This document shows positions 35,249 to 44,117 of a DNA stretch of 64,000 nt, piece after piece; position 1 is the first letter of the stretch; every line of letters starts with the position of its first letter. Below the pieces are notes generated by a model. The model was not told the DNA's origin, searched no databases, and saw nothing but the letters and a program-made list of their open reading frames with translations. Both the position numbers and the translations under genes were made by a program. Source of the stretch: an uncultured Clostridia bacterium (GTDB lineage Bacteria > Bacillota > Clostridia > Lachnospirales > Lachnospiraceae); the NCBI GenBank assembly GCA_947385955.1, contig CANDNA010000011.1:23539-87538 (forward strand). The letters run 5' to 3'.

Positions 35249-35707
35249 ATGCACTTTTTCAAAGGAATTTCCGGAAATGAATTTTTTATTTCTGCGGCAC
35301 TGGGCTGGCTTCTGGCACAGATTTTAAAAACGCTGATCCATACGGCGCTGACCAGGACCTTTGTGGCAGAACGGATGGTTGGCAGCGGCGGTATGCCCAG
35401 CTCTCATTCTTCTACTGTATGCGCCCTGGCCACTTCTGCCTGTCTGCAGTACGGCAGCGGAAGTTTTGAATTTGCCATTGCCGCTTTTTTTGCGATTGTC
35501 GTTATGTATGATGCCATCGGTGTCCGCCGGGAAACCGGTATCCAGGCTAAGGTACTGAATGAAATGATGGAGCTTTTTTCTCATATGGGCAAAGATGTCA
35601 GTATGGAAGACAAGCTGAAAGAATTTGTGGGACATACGCCGCTTCAGGTTCTTGCCGGTGCCATACTGGGTATTGGGGTGGCCTTTGTGGTACACGGACT
35701 GGTATAA
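35249..35707 (+). CDS. yuiD: YuiD-like membrane protein (divergent PAP2 family, DUF212)
   Basis: The 152-residue protein has about three to four hydrophobic segments. GGMPSSHSSTVCALAT (48-63) and YDAIGVRRETGIQAKVLNEM (91-110) match the conserved signature of the DUF212 family, distantly related to PAP2 phosphatases and haloperoxidases (SxxH and RxxxxxH-like). An undecaprenyl-pyrophosphate-type substrate has been suggested from that relation but the function is not known. It lies opposite the glycan locus and before a secreted CotH gene. AGAGGAGG lies 5 nt before ATG. Confidence 0.85.
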   Translation: MHFFKGISGNEFFISAALGWLLAQILKTLIHTALTRTFVAERMVGSGGMPSSHSSTVCALATSACLQYGSGSFEFAIAAFFAIVVMYDAIGVRRETGIQAKVLNEMMELFSHMGKDVSMEDKLKEFVGHTPLQVLAGAILGIGVAFVVHGLV

Positions 35708-35748
35708 CCCTCTCCGGCAGGAGAACCCAACAGAAAGCAGGACCCGAA

Positions 35749-38034
35749 ATGTTTCGACACAAAAAAATCATTTGTATTATCATTGCAGTTATTTTAGTAG
35801 CCCTGTTCCCCTGGATGCAGGATACCCTGACGCTTCCGGCCCGGCCCGCCAGTGCTGCCGTGCCGGAAACCATTTCTTTTTCTCTGGAAAACGGATTTTA
35901 TGATCATGACATCGAAATTACGCTGTCCCCCGCATCCCTGCATACCCGGCCGGTGGAGATCCATTATACGACAGACGGCAGTACGCCGGATGCCTCCTCT
36001 CCCCTTTATACAGAACCCCTGTCTTATCCTGCAGAAACGGAAGTCAGGCCCGTAGTGCTCAAAGCCATCATCTGTGATCAGGAGCAGACGATTCTCGGCG
36101 GGCCGTACACCGCCACCTATTTTGTAGGAAAAAATATAGCTGCATGGACCAACGCACTGGTGGTTTCCATTACAGCAGATCCGGAGGACCTTTACTCACC
36201 GGAAAACGGTATCCTCTATCCCATGTCAGACTGCGGCCCCACAGAGGAGGACTGGTCCTGGTTCAAAGAACAGAACTGCAAACAGCGGGGAGAGGACTGG
36301 ATACGGCCTGCCCATATGGATCTGTTCGAGCCGGATGGCAGCAATGTAATCAGTCAGCACATCGGTCTGTGTGTGGACGGTGATCACGGCTCCATGACCC
36401 ACTATCCCTATTCTCTGAAAGTACTGGCCGGGGCAGAATATGATCCCCTTCATGCTTCATTTACCTATGATGTATTTCAATATTACAATACAAAAGGCAC
36501 CCTCTTTCCCCATATTCAGGACTTCAACAATATGGTATTTCGAAACGGCGGCAACGAATACAATGCCGGTACAGCAGATCCGGAACAGAAGGGGACCATG
36601 CTGCGCTGGAATGTGGGCAGCCGTCTGGCCGATGAGGCCGGCTATATGGTGGCAGGCGCCAGACCGGCCATGATTTTCCTGAACGGGGAACTGTACGGTG
36701 TTGCCCAGCTTCAGGATACTTACAATAAACACAATACGGAATCAAAAACCCGGCTGAACAAGGATGCGCTGGAAATTTACAAAGATTCTGAAAGAGCCTG
36801 CACAGAGTACGGCGGTTACCAGACTCTGTATTACAGCTATCCTGACTTAAAAGCATCTCCCATCCTGCTGCCCGAAAATCAGGAACAATTTGAAGAAACC
36901 GTATCAATGGATGATATGTTTTCCTATTATGCCTTTGAGGTGCTTATCAATAATACGGATTATCCCAAAAAGAACTATGCCATCTGGCGTTATACCGATG
37001 AGCCGTCGGATGTCCCCTATTCCGACGGTAAATTCCGTTTTCTGATCAACGATCTGGACTGCACATGGGATTTCCGATATGATGATGACCTGTGGACCGC
37101 GCTGTTTGACAACATTAAGGAAAACGGCACTGTTATGGGTTCTCTGATACAGATCGCCGATTACAGGGACCGCTTTCTGAACGCCCTCTGCGATCTGATG
37201 AACAGCGGGCTTTTTGACAGAGAACATCTGGAAACTGTAATCAATGAAGCGGAAAATGCGTTTCATCTGATTGCTTCCTATTATTATTCTCCCGAAGATG
37301 AAGCCAAACGCCAGCAGAATGTAAACCTGCTGAAAGAAAGCGCCTTTTCCAGAAAGGAAAAAGTTCAGACATTTATTCAGGATACCTTTCATCCCACAGC
37401 GCCCTACACCTTATCTGTCAAAGCGCCCGAAAACGGCACTTCCATCCGTTTCAGCACCACCCGGCTCACTGCAGCGGACGGAGATTTTGAAGGTACTTAT
37501 TATGGAGATTATCCCATGACACTGTCCTGGGAATGCAACAATTATCAGAAATTTGTCTGCTGGAAAATCAATGGCCAGCCGATCCGGGAATCCAGTGTTA
37601 CCTTAAGCTCTGCCCTGATCCAAAACGGAAAAATCACTGCACAGTTAGTCACTGCCCCCGTTTCCTCCGAAAAAGGACTGCTGATCAGCGAGATCTATAC
37701 CGGTCAGGACGGGCCGTGGATCGAACTGTACAACGCTTCCAATGAATCCCTGCATCTGGACAGCTACAGCCTTTCCAACCGCTTTCCTTCTCCCCTTCTG
37801 AAATTCAACCTGCCGGAATATACGCTGAAACCCGGTGAAATCTTTGTTGCAGGTGTTGACAATACCGGTATCTTCCGGCTGGAACAGGGAAATACCATAT
37901 ATCTGGTCCATAACAACGAAATTGCAGATCTTACCGTGATTCCGATTATGGCCGACACGGAAAGCTACGCCCGCCTGGGAGAAACCAATGAATGGCGCTT
38001 TTATATCCATCCCACCAGAGGGGTGGTTAACTGA
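35749..38034 (+). CDS. Secreted CotH-kinase-type protein with hexosaminidase-C-like and lamin-tail domains
   Basis: The 761-residue protein has a signal peptide or anchor (MFRHKK then a hydrophobic run to about residue 35). Residues about 40-125 contain HYTTDGSTPDASSPLYTEPL, a chitobiase/beta-hexosaminidase C-terminal-like repeat. The CotH domain follows (about 130-550), with FRNGGNEYN, AGARPAMIFLNGELYGVAQL and INDLDCTWDFRY, which holds its metal-binding Asp. A C-terminal lamin-tail domain (about 635-755) has LLISEIYTGQDGPWIELYNA. CotH proteins phosphorylate secreted substrates (spore-coat CotG in Bacillus). The target here is not known. It lies 41 nt after the yuiD-like gene, so may share its transcript. 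Confidence 0.85.
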   Translation: MFRHKKIICIIIAVILVALFPWMQDTLTLPARPASAAVPETISFSLENGFYDHDIEITLSPASLHTRPVEIHYTTDGSTPDASSPLYTEPLSYPAETEVRPVVLKAIICDQEQTILGGPYTATYFVGKNIAAWTNALVVSITADPEDLYSPENGILYPMSDCGPTEEDWSWFKEQNCKQRGEDWIRPAHMDLFEPDGSNVISQHIGLCVDGDHGSMTHYPYSLKVLAGAEYDPLHASFTYDVFQYYNTKGTLFPHIQDFNNMVFRNGGNEYNAGTADPEQKGTMLRWNVGSRLADEAGYMVAGARPAMIFLNGELYGVAQLQDTYNKHNTESKTRLNKDALEIYKDSERACTEYGGYQTLYYSYPDLKASPILLPENQEQFEETVSMDDMFSYYAFEVLINNTDYPKKNYAIWRYTDEPSDVPYSDGKFRFLINDLDCTWDFRYDDDLWTALFDNIKENGTVMGSLIQIADYRDRFLNALCDLMNSGLFDREHLETVINEAENAFHLIASYYYSPEDEAKRQQNVNLLKESAFSRKEKVQTFIQDTFHPTAPYTLSVKAPENGTSIRFSTTRLTAADGDFEGTYYGDYPMTLSWECNNYQKFVCWKINGQPIRESSVTLSSALIQNGKITAQLVTAPVSSEKGLLISEIYTGQDGPWIELYNASNESLHLDSYSLSNRFPSPLLKFNLPEYTLKPGEIFVAGVDNTGIFRLEQGNTIYLVHNNEIADLTVIPIMADTESYARLGETNEWRFYIHPTRGVVN

Positions 38035-38055
38035 ACTGAAAATCTGCATGCAAAA

Positions 38056-38094
38056 AGCCGGCGGTTCCTGATAAACCGCCGGCTCTTATTTTAC
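38056..38094. terminator. Bidirectional intrinsic terminator between cotH-like gene and ugd
   Basis: An 11-bp perfect stem (AGCCGGCGGTT with AACCGCCGGCT, 38056-38066 and 38074-38084) and 7-nt loop are followed by CTTATTTT on the plus strand and by TTTTG on the minus strand. It lies between convergent genes and can end both transcripts. Confidence 0.85.
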
Positions 38095-38162
38095 CGGTCA
38101 CATTCTCTGATGGCATCCTCCACACCCGGAACCATCTCAAACCATTTACTTTTTCTATAGGA

Positions 38163-39473
38163 TTATACTTCCATTGTATTTACGATTCCGCGTCCGATGC
38201 TTTCATAGATGATCGGCACTTTCTTTACATCCTCTATACGATAACAGTTGCGGCCGTCCATGACGATGGGCCTTCTCATCAGTCTGGCATACTGGTTCAG
38301 ATCCAGTTCTCTGACTTCGCTCCATTCGGTAAAGATAAAGCAGATATCCGCATCTTTCAATGCTTCCTCCACCGTATCATAATAGGAGATATTTTCATCC
38401 TGAATCCGCTTTTTAAAGTTCTCTGCTCCTACCGGATCCCAGGCTTTTACATGAGCGCCGTCCTCCAGGAAAACCGGCACATTGACCAGGGAAGGGGCTT
38501 CCCGCAGATCATCCGTACCCGGTTTAAAGGTCAGGCCCAGCACCGCAATATTCAGCCCGTTATAATCTGCATAGTATTTTCTTGCCTTTTTGGACAGCTT
38601 GTATTTCTGCCCTTCATTGACTTCTATTGCCGCCTTGACAGTTCTCATCTCACAGCCGTTCTGGGCAGACAAATGATGCAGTGCCTTTGTATCCTTCGGG
38701 AAACAGGAACCGCCATAACCGATACCGGCATGCAGGAATCTCTTTCCGATCCGTTCATCAAATCCCATTCCTTTTGCCACTTCTTCCACATCCGCTCCAA
38801 TGGCCTCGCAAAGATTGGCAATTTCATTCATATAAGAAATTTTCAGTGCCAGGAAATCATTAGACGCATATTTAATCATTTCCGCACTTCTCCGGTTGCA
38901 GACCATCACCGGTGCATCAAAATTCTGATACATCTCCAGCAGCTTTTCTTCCGCAAATTTATCATTGACGCCCAGAACAATACGGGAAGCGTGCATCGTA
39001 TCCGGCACTGCCGTACCCTGGGCCAGAAATTCCGGATTGGAAGCCACATGCACTCTCAGCTCCAGCGGATTCTCATTCAGGAGCCGTTCCACCTCATCGT
39101 TGGTTCCGATCGGCACTGTGGACTTCACGATCACCACACATTCTTTGCTGATACTTTCTGCAATCTGACTTGCCACCCGGAATACATAAGCAAGGTTGGC
39201 AGAACCGTCCCTTTTTTCCGGAGTACCCACTGCGATAATAATGACATCCGCATCCACATAGGCTTTTTTATAATCTGTCGTAAAATAAAGATGGTCCATA
39301 TTTTTTACCATCAATTCTTCCAGACCCGGTTCATATATGGGAGATTTCCCGTTTTCCATCATTTTTACTTTATTTTCATCCACATCCACACAGGTCACTT
39401 CATGTCCATGTTCTGACAGACAAACCCCTGTCACAAGTCCCACATATCCTGTTCCTGCCACTGCTATCTTCAT
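38163..39473 (-). CDS. ugd: UDP-glucose 6-dehydrogenase
   Basis: The 436-residue protein has an NAD-binding GTGYVGLVTGVCLSEHG (7-23), STVPIGT, SNPEFLAQGTAVPD, and the active site GYGGSCFPKD with catalytic Cys257. A C-terminal UDP-binding domain includes GLTFKPGTDDLREAPS. It oxidises UDP-glucose twice to UDP-glucuronate. ATG 39473 has GGAG 8 nt upstream; the open frame continues 62 codons further but crosses the promoter. It faces a gene for UDP-glucuronate decarboxylase, which can take its product on to UDP-xylose. Confidence 0.96.
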   Translation of the reverse strand: MKIAVAGTGYVGLVTGVCLSEHGHEVTCVDVDENKVKMMENGKSPIYEPGLEELMVKNMDHLYFTTDYKKAYVDADVIIIAVGTPEKRDGSANLAYVFRVASQIAESISKECVVIVKSTVPIGTNDEVERLLNENPLELRVHVASNPEFLAQGTAVPDTMHASRIVLGVNDKFAEEKLLEMYQNFDAPVMVCNRRSAEMIKYASNDFLALKISYMNEIANLCEAIGADVEEVAKGMGFDERIGKRFLHAGIGYGGSCFPKDTKALHHLSAQNGCEMRTVKAAIEVNEGQKYKLSKKARKYYADYNGLNIAVLGLTFKPGTDDLREAPSLVNVPVFLEDGAHVKAWDPVGAENFKKRIQDENISYYDTVEEALKDADICFIFTEWSEVRELDLNQYARLMRRPIVMDGRNCYRIEDVKKVPIIYESIGRGIVNTMEV

Positions 39474-39542
39474 TCTGCATTCTCCCTGCTTTTCTTTTGA
39501 TTGACAACGTTCCGTCCGTATCCTCTGCCGGACAACATGCTT

Positions 39543-39571
39543 ATTATAATATATCCTATCCTGTTTTTCAA
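39543..39571 (-). promoter_or_regulatory. SigA promoter of ugd
   Basis: On the minus strand -35 TTGAAA (39566-39571) and a perfect -10 TATAAT (39543-39548) are 17 nt apart. The leader to ugd would be about 65 nt. Confidence 0.75.
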
Positions 39572-39611
39572 TAAATAACCCAGTGAATAAATGGATTTTT
39601 CTGTCAACTCG

Positions 39612-39620
39612 TGGTATACT
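39612..39620 (+). promoter_or_regulatory. Extended -10 promoter of the DPM-like glycosyltransferase and uxs
   Basis: TGGTATACT (39612-39620) is an extended -10 with five of six bases of TATAAT; the -35 region is poor. A transcript starting near 39627 would reach GGAG at about 39661 and ATG at 39671. Confidence 0.45.
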
Positions 39621-39670
39621 ATTCAGGCAGGCATATGCCATGCATAAAACATACACCAAAGGAGTCAGTT

Positions 39671-40393
39671 ATGAATAAAACTATGAATGATATCGTACTG
39701 TCCGTTGTCATTCCCTGCTATAACGAGAAAAGTACCATCGAGACCGTATTGGATGCTGTACGTAATTGCGGGATAAAGCATACCGAAATCATTGTGGTGG
39801 ATGACTATTCCACTGATGGTACCAGAGATTTGCTGCAGGGTCCCCTGCGCGGAAAAATTGACCGTCTGCTTTTTCATAAAGCCAATCAGGGCAAAGGTGC
39901 GGCGCTGGCAAAGGGCTTTCAGGCTGCCACAGGGGATGTGGTGGTGGTACAGGATGCCGATCTGGAATATGACCCCAAAGACTTTGTACGTCTGCTGGAG
40001 CCTTTTATCAGCGGCAGGGCTGATGCGGATGTGGTATATGGTTCCCGCTATGCCAGAGGGGAAAAATATATGATCAAACGGTTTTATCACACCGCCGGGA
40101 ATAAATTCCTGACTTTTGTATCCAATCTTTTCACAGACCTCGGTCTGACCGACATGGAAACCTGCTATAAAATGTTCCGTCGTGAAGTCATCCAGTCCAT
40201 TACCATTGAAGAAAAACGGTTTGGCTTCGAACCGGAAATCACAGCTAAAATTGCCAAAAAGGACAAGCGTTATCATATTTATGAAATTCCGATTTCCTAT
40301 TATCCCCGCTCCTATAATGAAGGGAAAAAGATCGGGATCAAAGACGCGTTCCGTGCCATCTACTGTATCCTGAAATACAATCTTTTTGCATAA
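39671..40393 (+). CDS. DPM1-like polyprenyl-phosphate glycosyltransferase (GT2), no C-terminal helices
   Basis: The 240-residue GT-A protein has VLSVVIPCYNEKSTIETVLD (9-28), VVDDYSTDGTRDLL, NQGKGAALAKGF, VVVQDADLEYDP (DxD) and RYARGEKYMIKRFYHTAGN. This short form resembles DPM1 catalytic domains and many bacterial polyprenyl-phosphate mannosyl- or glucosyltransferases. It ends soon after the GT domain, so membrane association would be peripheral. The start follows GGAG by 6 nt; an ATG 60 nt earlier lies across the promoter. It is followed by the UDP-xylose synthase after 12 nt. Whether it uses a sugar from that pathway is unknown. Confidence 0.86.
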   Translation: MNKTMNDIVLSVVIPCYNEKSTIETVLDAVRNCGIKHTEIIVVDDYSTDGTRDLLQGPLRGKIDRLLFHKANQGKGAALAKGFQAATGDVVVVQDADLEYDPKDFVRLLEPFISGRADADVVYGSRYARGEKYMIKRFYHTAGNKFLTFVSNLFTDLGLTDMETCYKMFRREVIQSITIEEKRFGFEPEITAKIAKKDKRYHIYEIPISYYPRSYNEGKKIGIKDAFRAIYCILKYNLFA

Positions 40394-40405
40394 CGAGGTA
40401 TCCTT

Positions 40406-41338
40406 ATGAATCGAGTACTTGTAACAGGGGGCGCAGGTTTCCTGGGTTCTCATCTGTGCGAACGTCTTTTACAGGATGGGAACGATGTCATCTGTGTGGA
40501 CAATCTCTATACAGGCAGCAAAGATAATATACGCCATCTTATGGGGAATCCCTATTTTGAATTTATCCGCCACGATGTAACGGAACCGCTCTATGTGGAA
40601 GTGGATCAGATCTATAATCTGGCCTGCCCGGCCAGCCCGGTCCACTATCAGGCCAATCCGGTCAAAACCACAAAAACCAGCGTTTATGGCGCTCTCAACA
40701 ATCTGGGACTTGCCAAACGGGTAGGCGCCAGGATCCTGCAGGCAAGCACCAGCGAAGTATATGGAGATCCGGAGATCCATCCTCAGCCGGAAACCTACAG
40801 AGGCTGTGTGAATCCCATCGGCATCCGTTCCTGCTATGATGAAGGGAAACGGGTAGCGGAAACACTGTTTTTTGACTATCACCGCATGCACAATCTGGAA
40901 ATCAAGATCATGCGCATTTTCAATACCTATGGTCCCCGCATGAATCCTTCCGACGGAAGGGTGGTATCCAATTTTATCGTGCAGGCACTAAAAAATCAGG
41001 ATATTACCATCTATGGTGATGGTTCCCAGACCCGGAGCTTTTGCTATGTAGATGATCTGATTGAAGGCATGGTCCGCCTGATGGCATCTCCGGCCGATTT
41101 CACCGGCCCCTGCAATCTGGGCAATCCGGGAGAATTTACCATTCTGCAGCTTGCAGAAAAAATCATTGCACTGACCGGCTCCAGATCCCGGATCGTATAT
41201 CGTCCCCTTCCTTCCGACGATCCTCTGCAGCGCAAGCCTGTCATCGATCTGGCCAAAGAACATCTGGACTGGGAGCCTCATATCGCTCTGGACGAAGGAC
41301 TGAAAAAAACCATAGACTATTTTAAAAGAGTGGTCTGA
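40406..41338 (+). CDS. uxs: UDP-glucuronate decarboxylase (UDP-xylose synthase)
   Basis: The 310-residue SDR protein starts [20 protein letters not shown] (2-21), with [39 protein letters not shown], the active site [17 protein letters not shown] (Tyr-x3-Lys) and [19 protein letters not shown]. These residues match the Uxs clade rather than UDP-galactose epimerase, in particular the PASPxxYQ segment and RSCYDEGKR. The reaction gives UDP-xylose with NAD+ as cofactor. The donor UDP-glucuronate comes from ugd transcribed in the opposite direction. GAGGT stands 6 nt before ATG. Confidence 0.93.
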   Translation: MNRVLVTGGAGFLGSHLCERLLQDGNDVICVDNLYTGSKDNIRHLMGNPYFEFIRHDVTEPLYVEVDQIYNLACPASPVHYQANPVKTTKTSVYGALNNLGLAKRVGARILQASTSEVYGDPEIHPQPETYRGCVNPIGIRSCYDEGKRVAETLFFDYHRMHNLEIKIMRIFNTYGPRMNPSDGRVVSNFIVQALKNQDITIYGDGSQTRSFCYVDDLIEGMVRLMASPADFTGPCNLGNPGEFTILQLAEKIIALTGSRSRIVYRPLPSDDPLQRKPVIDLAKEHLDWEPHIALDEGLKKTIDYFKRVV

Positions 41339-41359
41339 ACAAAAAGTCATAACAAATCA

Positions 41360-41415
41360 GGCCGGGCCTTTGGGAATCCAAAACCATTCTTCCCAAAAGC
41401 CCGGCCCTTTATTTT
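41360..41415 (+). terminator. Intrinsic terminator after uxs
   Basis: A 17-bp stem with one mismatch (41360-41376 paired with 41390-41406; GGCCGGGC at the base) and a 13-nt loop is followed by CTTTATTTTT. It separates uxs from the convergent rfbD. Confidence 0.85.
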
Positions 41416-41423
41416 TCTGGTGA

Positions 41424-42278
41424 TCAGAGTGTTTTCATATATTCCGCAATTGCATCCTGCCAGGTGGCAAAACGGAAGTCTGTGGTCAGAGTCAGCATAT
41501 AGTTGTCAAGAATCGCACAGGCGGGACGATCTGCCTGCCCCGGAAACTTTTCATTATATGCGGCAGTTGTAACCTCTTCCACAATGGTAGGCTTTCCTGC
41601 CAGCCGGAAAATCTCTTTTGCAAAATCTGCCCAACTGCATGAGCCTTCGCAGGTGGCATGAAAAACCCCATAATTTTCTGTAGGAAGCAGACAGGCAATT
41701 GCCTTTGCCAGCTCCATCGCATAGGTAGGAGTCCCATACTGATCACTTACCACCTGCACATGATCGCTGCTTTCAGACAGACGGAGCATTGTCTTTACAA
41801 AATTGTTTCCGTCCCCGTACAGCCATGCAGTACGCAGAATAAAATACCTCCTGCAGAACTCCTTTACAAAAATCTCACCCTGCAGCTTTGTCCTTCCGTA
41901 TGCACTCATCGGTTCCGGCGCATCAAATTCTCTGTAGGGCTGCTCCCTGTTCCCTGAGAAAACATAGTCTGTGGAAATCTGAAACAGCTTTGCCCCTGTT
42001 TCCTGTGCGGCAATGCTTAAGTTCCTTGCTCCTATCGCATTGATCCTGAACGCCGCTTCTTCTTCCTTTTCACACCCGTTTACATTGGTGTGCGCCGCAC
42101 AATTGATTATGGCATAGGGTTTACTCTCCCGGGCCAGCTTCATGACCTGCCCGATATCTGTAATATCCAGTTCTGCCACATCCGTATTGATCAGGTGGTA
42201 TTCATTATGATCTGCCAGAACCTGATTCACCGCTTTTCCAAGCTGTCCATTGCAGCCGGTTACAATAATCTGTTTCAT
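41424..42278 (-). CDS. rfbD: dTDP-4-dehydrorhamnose reductase
   Basis: The 284-residue SDR protein has QIIVTGCNGQLGKAVNQVLA (3-22), VTELDITD-like AELDITDI, NCAAHTNVNGCEKEEE, STDYVFSG, PMSAYGRTKLQGE (Tyr-x3-Lys) and RTAWLYG. It reduces dTDP-4-keto-L-rhamnose to dTDP-L-rhamnose with NADPH. RmlA, B and C are not in the window. The start overlaps the leuA stop by ATGA, so it is translationally coupled to leuA, which is unusual for this gene. The pool it shares with wecE (dTDP-4-keto-6-deoxyglucose) is made elsewhere. Confidence 0.93.
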   Translation of the reverse strand: MKQIIVTGCNGQLGKAVNQVLADHNEYHLINTDVAELDITDIGQVMKLARESKPYAIINCAAHTNVNGCEKEEEAAFRINAIGARNLSIAAQETGAKLFQISTDYVFSGNREQPYREFDAPEPMSAYGRTKLQGEIFVKEFCRRYFILRTAWLYGDGNNFVKTMLRLSESSDHVQVVSDQYGTPTYAMELAKAIACLLPTENYGVFHATCEGSCSWADFAKEIFRLAGKPTIVEEVTTAAYNEKFPGQADRPACAILDNYMLTLTTDFRFATWQDAIAEYMKTL

Positions 42279-43963
42279 AATCCCTCCTGTTTCCCCAATC
42301 CTAATCTGTTCACAGCGGAGAACAATGCCCGGATGGATGCTCTGGTAATATTGGAGCTGACACCCACACCATAGGTCACTCTGCCGGTTTCAGAATCCAA
42401 CAGATGAATATAGGCAGCCGCCTGTGAATTGGAACCGCTCTGCAGAGCATGCTCTTCGTAATCCAGTACTTTGATGCTGACGCCAAGAGACTCCTGCATC
42501 CCCCGCTGCACTGCATCAATAGGTCCGTTGCCGACTGCTTCAAAGGTTTTTCTTTCTCCATGATCTGTATATATCACATCCACTCTGGTATCGAACTGAG
42601 ATTTAGTTTCCCCAGACAGATCAGAAACATGCAGCTTTCTGAAATGCAGCGGTTCCTTCTGGTTCAGATATTCGATTCTGAACTGCTCCATAATCTCTTC
42701 CGGCGATACCTCTCCCTGTTTTTCGGAAATAGCCTGTATCGTACCTGCAAACTCTTTATGCATTGCCTTCGGCAGCTTAAAGCCAAAGTAAGTATCCATA
42801 ATAAATGCCACTCCGCCCTTACCGGACTGGGAATTGATCCGCACAATCGGCTCATATTCCCTGCCGATGTCAGCCGGGTCAATGGGAAGATAGGGAACCT
42901 GCCAGTATTCCCCGCCTCTTTCCTTCATTGCCTGCACCCCTTTGTTGATGGCATCCTGGTGAGAGCCGGAAAATGCAGTGAATACCAGCTTTCCGGCATA
43001 GGGATGACGGGGATGAATCGGGATCTTGCAGCATCTCTCATAAATTTCAATGATTTCATTGACATGTTCGATGTGAAGCTCAGGATTGATTCCCTGAGAA
43101 AACATATTATAAGCAATATTCAGCACATCCACATTGCCGGTTCTTTCTCCGTTGCCAAACAATGTACCTTCCACACGGTCTGCCCCGGCCAGCAGTGCCA
43201 GTTCTGCCGAAGCCACTCCTGTGCCTCTGTCATTGTGAGGATGCACACTCAGTATAATACTCTCCCGGTCCTGGAAGTGACGGTTCATCCATTCGATCTG
43301 ATCCGCATATACATTGGGTGTGTTCATCTCTACTGTGGACGGAAGATTGATAATAATCGGATTCTCTTTGGTGGCGCCCCATTCTTTCTGAACCGCCGTA
43401 CAGATATCCAGTGCAAAATCCAGTTCCGTTCCGGTAAAGCTCTCTGGAGAATATTCCAGAATAACCTTACCGGGAAAGGCCTCTGCCTGTTCTTTCACCA
43501 GACGGGTCCCTTTTAACGCAATTCCTTTGATTTCCTCTCTGTCCATATGGAATACCACATCCCGCTGAAGAGTGGAAGTGGAATTGTAAATATGCACAAT
43601 TGCCTGGCTGCATCCCTGGATTGACTCAAAGGTTCTGGCAATCTGTTCTTCCCGGCACTGTGTCAGTACCTGCACTTTTACATCATCCGGAATCAGCTTT
43701 CTCTCAATCAGTTGTCTCAGAAAATCATATTCAATCTGGCTGGCTGCCGGAAATCCGATTTCAATTTCCTTAAATCCCAATTCGATCAGATAGCCGAACA
43801 TTTCTATTTTCTCTTCCACAATCATGGGATCAATCAGGGCCTGATTGCCGTCCCTCAGATCCACACTGCACCAGATCGGCGCCTTTTCAATTTCCTTACC
43901 GGGCCATTCCCGTTCCGGATACTCTACCACCGGATTTTTCCGGTACCGCTTATAATTTAACAT
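42275..43963 (-). CDS. leuA: 2-isopropylmalate synthase, long form
   Basis: The 562-residue protein belongs to the long LeuA clade (yeast/actinobacterial-like). The TIM barrel begins APIWCSVDLRDGNQALIDPM (with the metal-site Arg-Asp) and includes LSVHPHNDRGTGVASAELAL (His-x-His) and FSGSHQDAINKG. The C-terminal allosteric region has SDLSGETKSQFDTRVDVIYT and ends QAAAYIHLLDSETGRVTYG. It condenses 2-oxoisovalerate and acetyl-CoA, and is feedback-inhibited by leucine in this family. Start 43963 has GAGGG 6 nt upstream. The frame runs 57 codons further through the ptsH terminator and leader, with no family similarity there. Confidence 0.93.
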   Translation of the reverse strand: MLNYKRYRKNPVVEYPEREWPGKEIEKAPIWCSVDLRDGNQALIDPMIVEEKIEMFGYLIELGFKEIEIGFPAASQIEYDFLRQLIERKLIPDDVKVQVLTQCREEQIARTFESIQGCSQAIVHIYNSTSTLQRDVVFHMDREEIKGIALKGTRLVKEQAEAFPGKVILEYSPESFTGTELDFALDICTAVQKEWGATKENPIIINLPSTVEMNTPNVYADQIEWMNRHFQDRESIILSVHPHNDRGTGVASAELALLAGADRVEGTLFGNGERTGNVDVLNIAYNMFSQGINPELHIEHVNEIIEIYERCCKIPIHPRHPYAGKLVFTAFSGSHQDAINKGVQAMKERGGEYWQVPYLPIDPADIGREYEPIVRINSQSGKGGVAFIMDTYFGFKLPKAMHKEFAGTIQAISEKQGEVSPEEIMEQFRIEYLNQKEPLHFRKLHVSDLSGETKSQFDTRVDVIYTDHGERKTFEAVGNGPIDAVQRGMQESLGVSIKVLDYEEHALQSGSNSQAAAYIHLLDSETGRVTYGVGVSSNITRASIRALFSAVNRLGLGKQEGL

Positions 43964-44030
43964 GGTATTCCCTCTCTTTCTCCATTCAACTGACTCCCTG
44001 CCGCAGTGCGATCCCGCCCGGAGGGCTTTT

Positions 44031-44068
44031 TGTAATGTAGGAAATCCAGAGGAATTTCCTATATCACA
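44031..44068 (-). promoter_or_regulatory. Leader hairpin before leuA
   Basis: A 15-bp imperfect stem (two mismatches; 44031-44045 paired with 44054-44068) with an 8-nt loop lies in the leader of leuA, just after the ptsH terminator. It is AU-rich and not followed by a U tract on the minus strand. Function unknown; there is no T-box specifier or obvious leucine leader peptide in the roughly 110 nt between terminator and start. Confidence 0.35.
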
Positions 44069-44100
44069 AAAAATCAGCCCATCCGGAGAGATGGGCTGAT
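44068..44100 (-). terminator. Intrinsic terminator of ptsH
   Basis: On the minus strand an 11-bp perfect stem ATCAGCCCATC / GATGGGCTGAT (44073-44100) with a 6-nt loop is followed by six U. It starts 17 nt after the ptsH stop codon. Confidence 0.9.
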
Positions 44101-44117
44101 ACATGACGACTAAACTT

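Noticed and set aside
43964..44072. T-box or leucine leader peptide before leuA
   Set aside because: I found no specifier loop, no conserved T-box sequence and no run of Leu codons. Only a simple hairpin is present.
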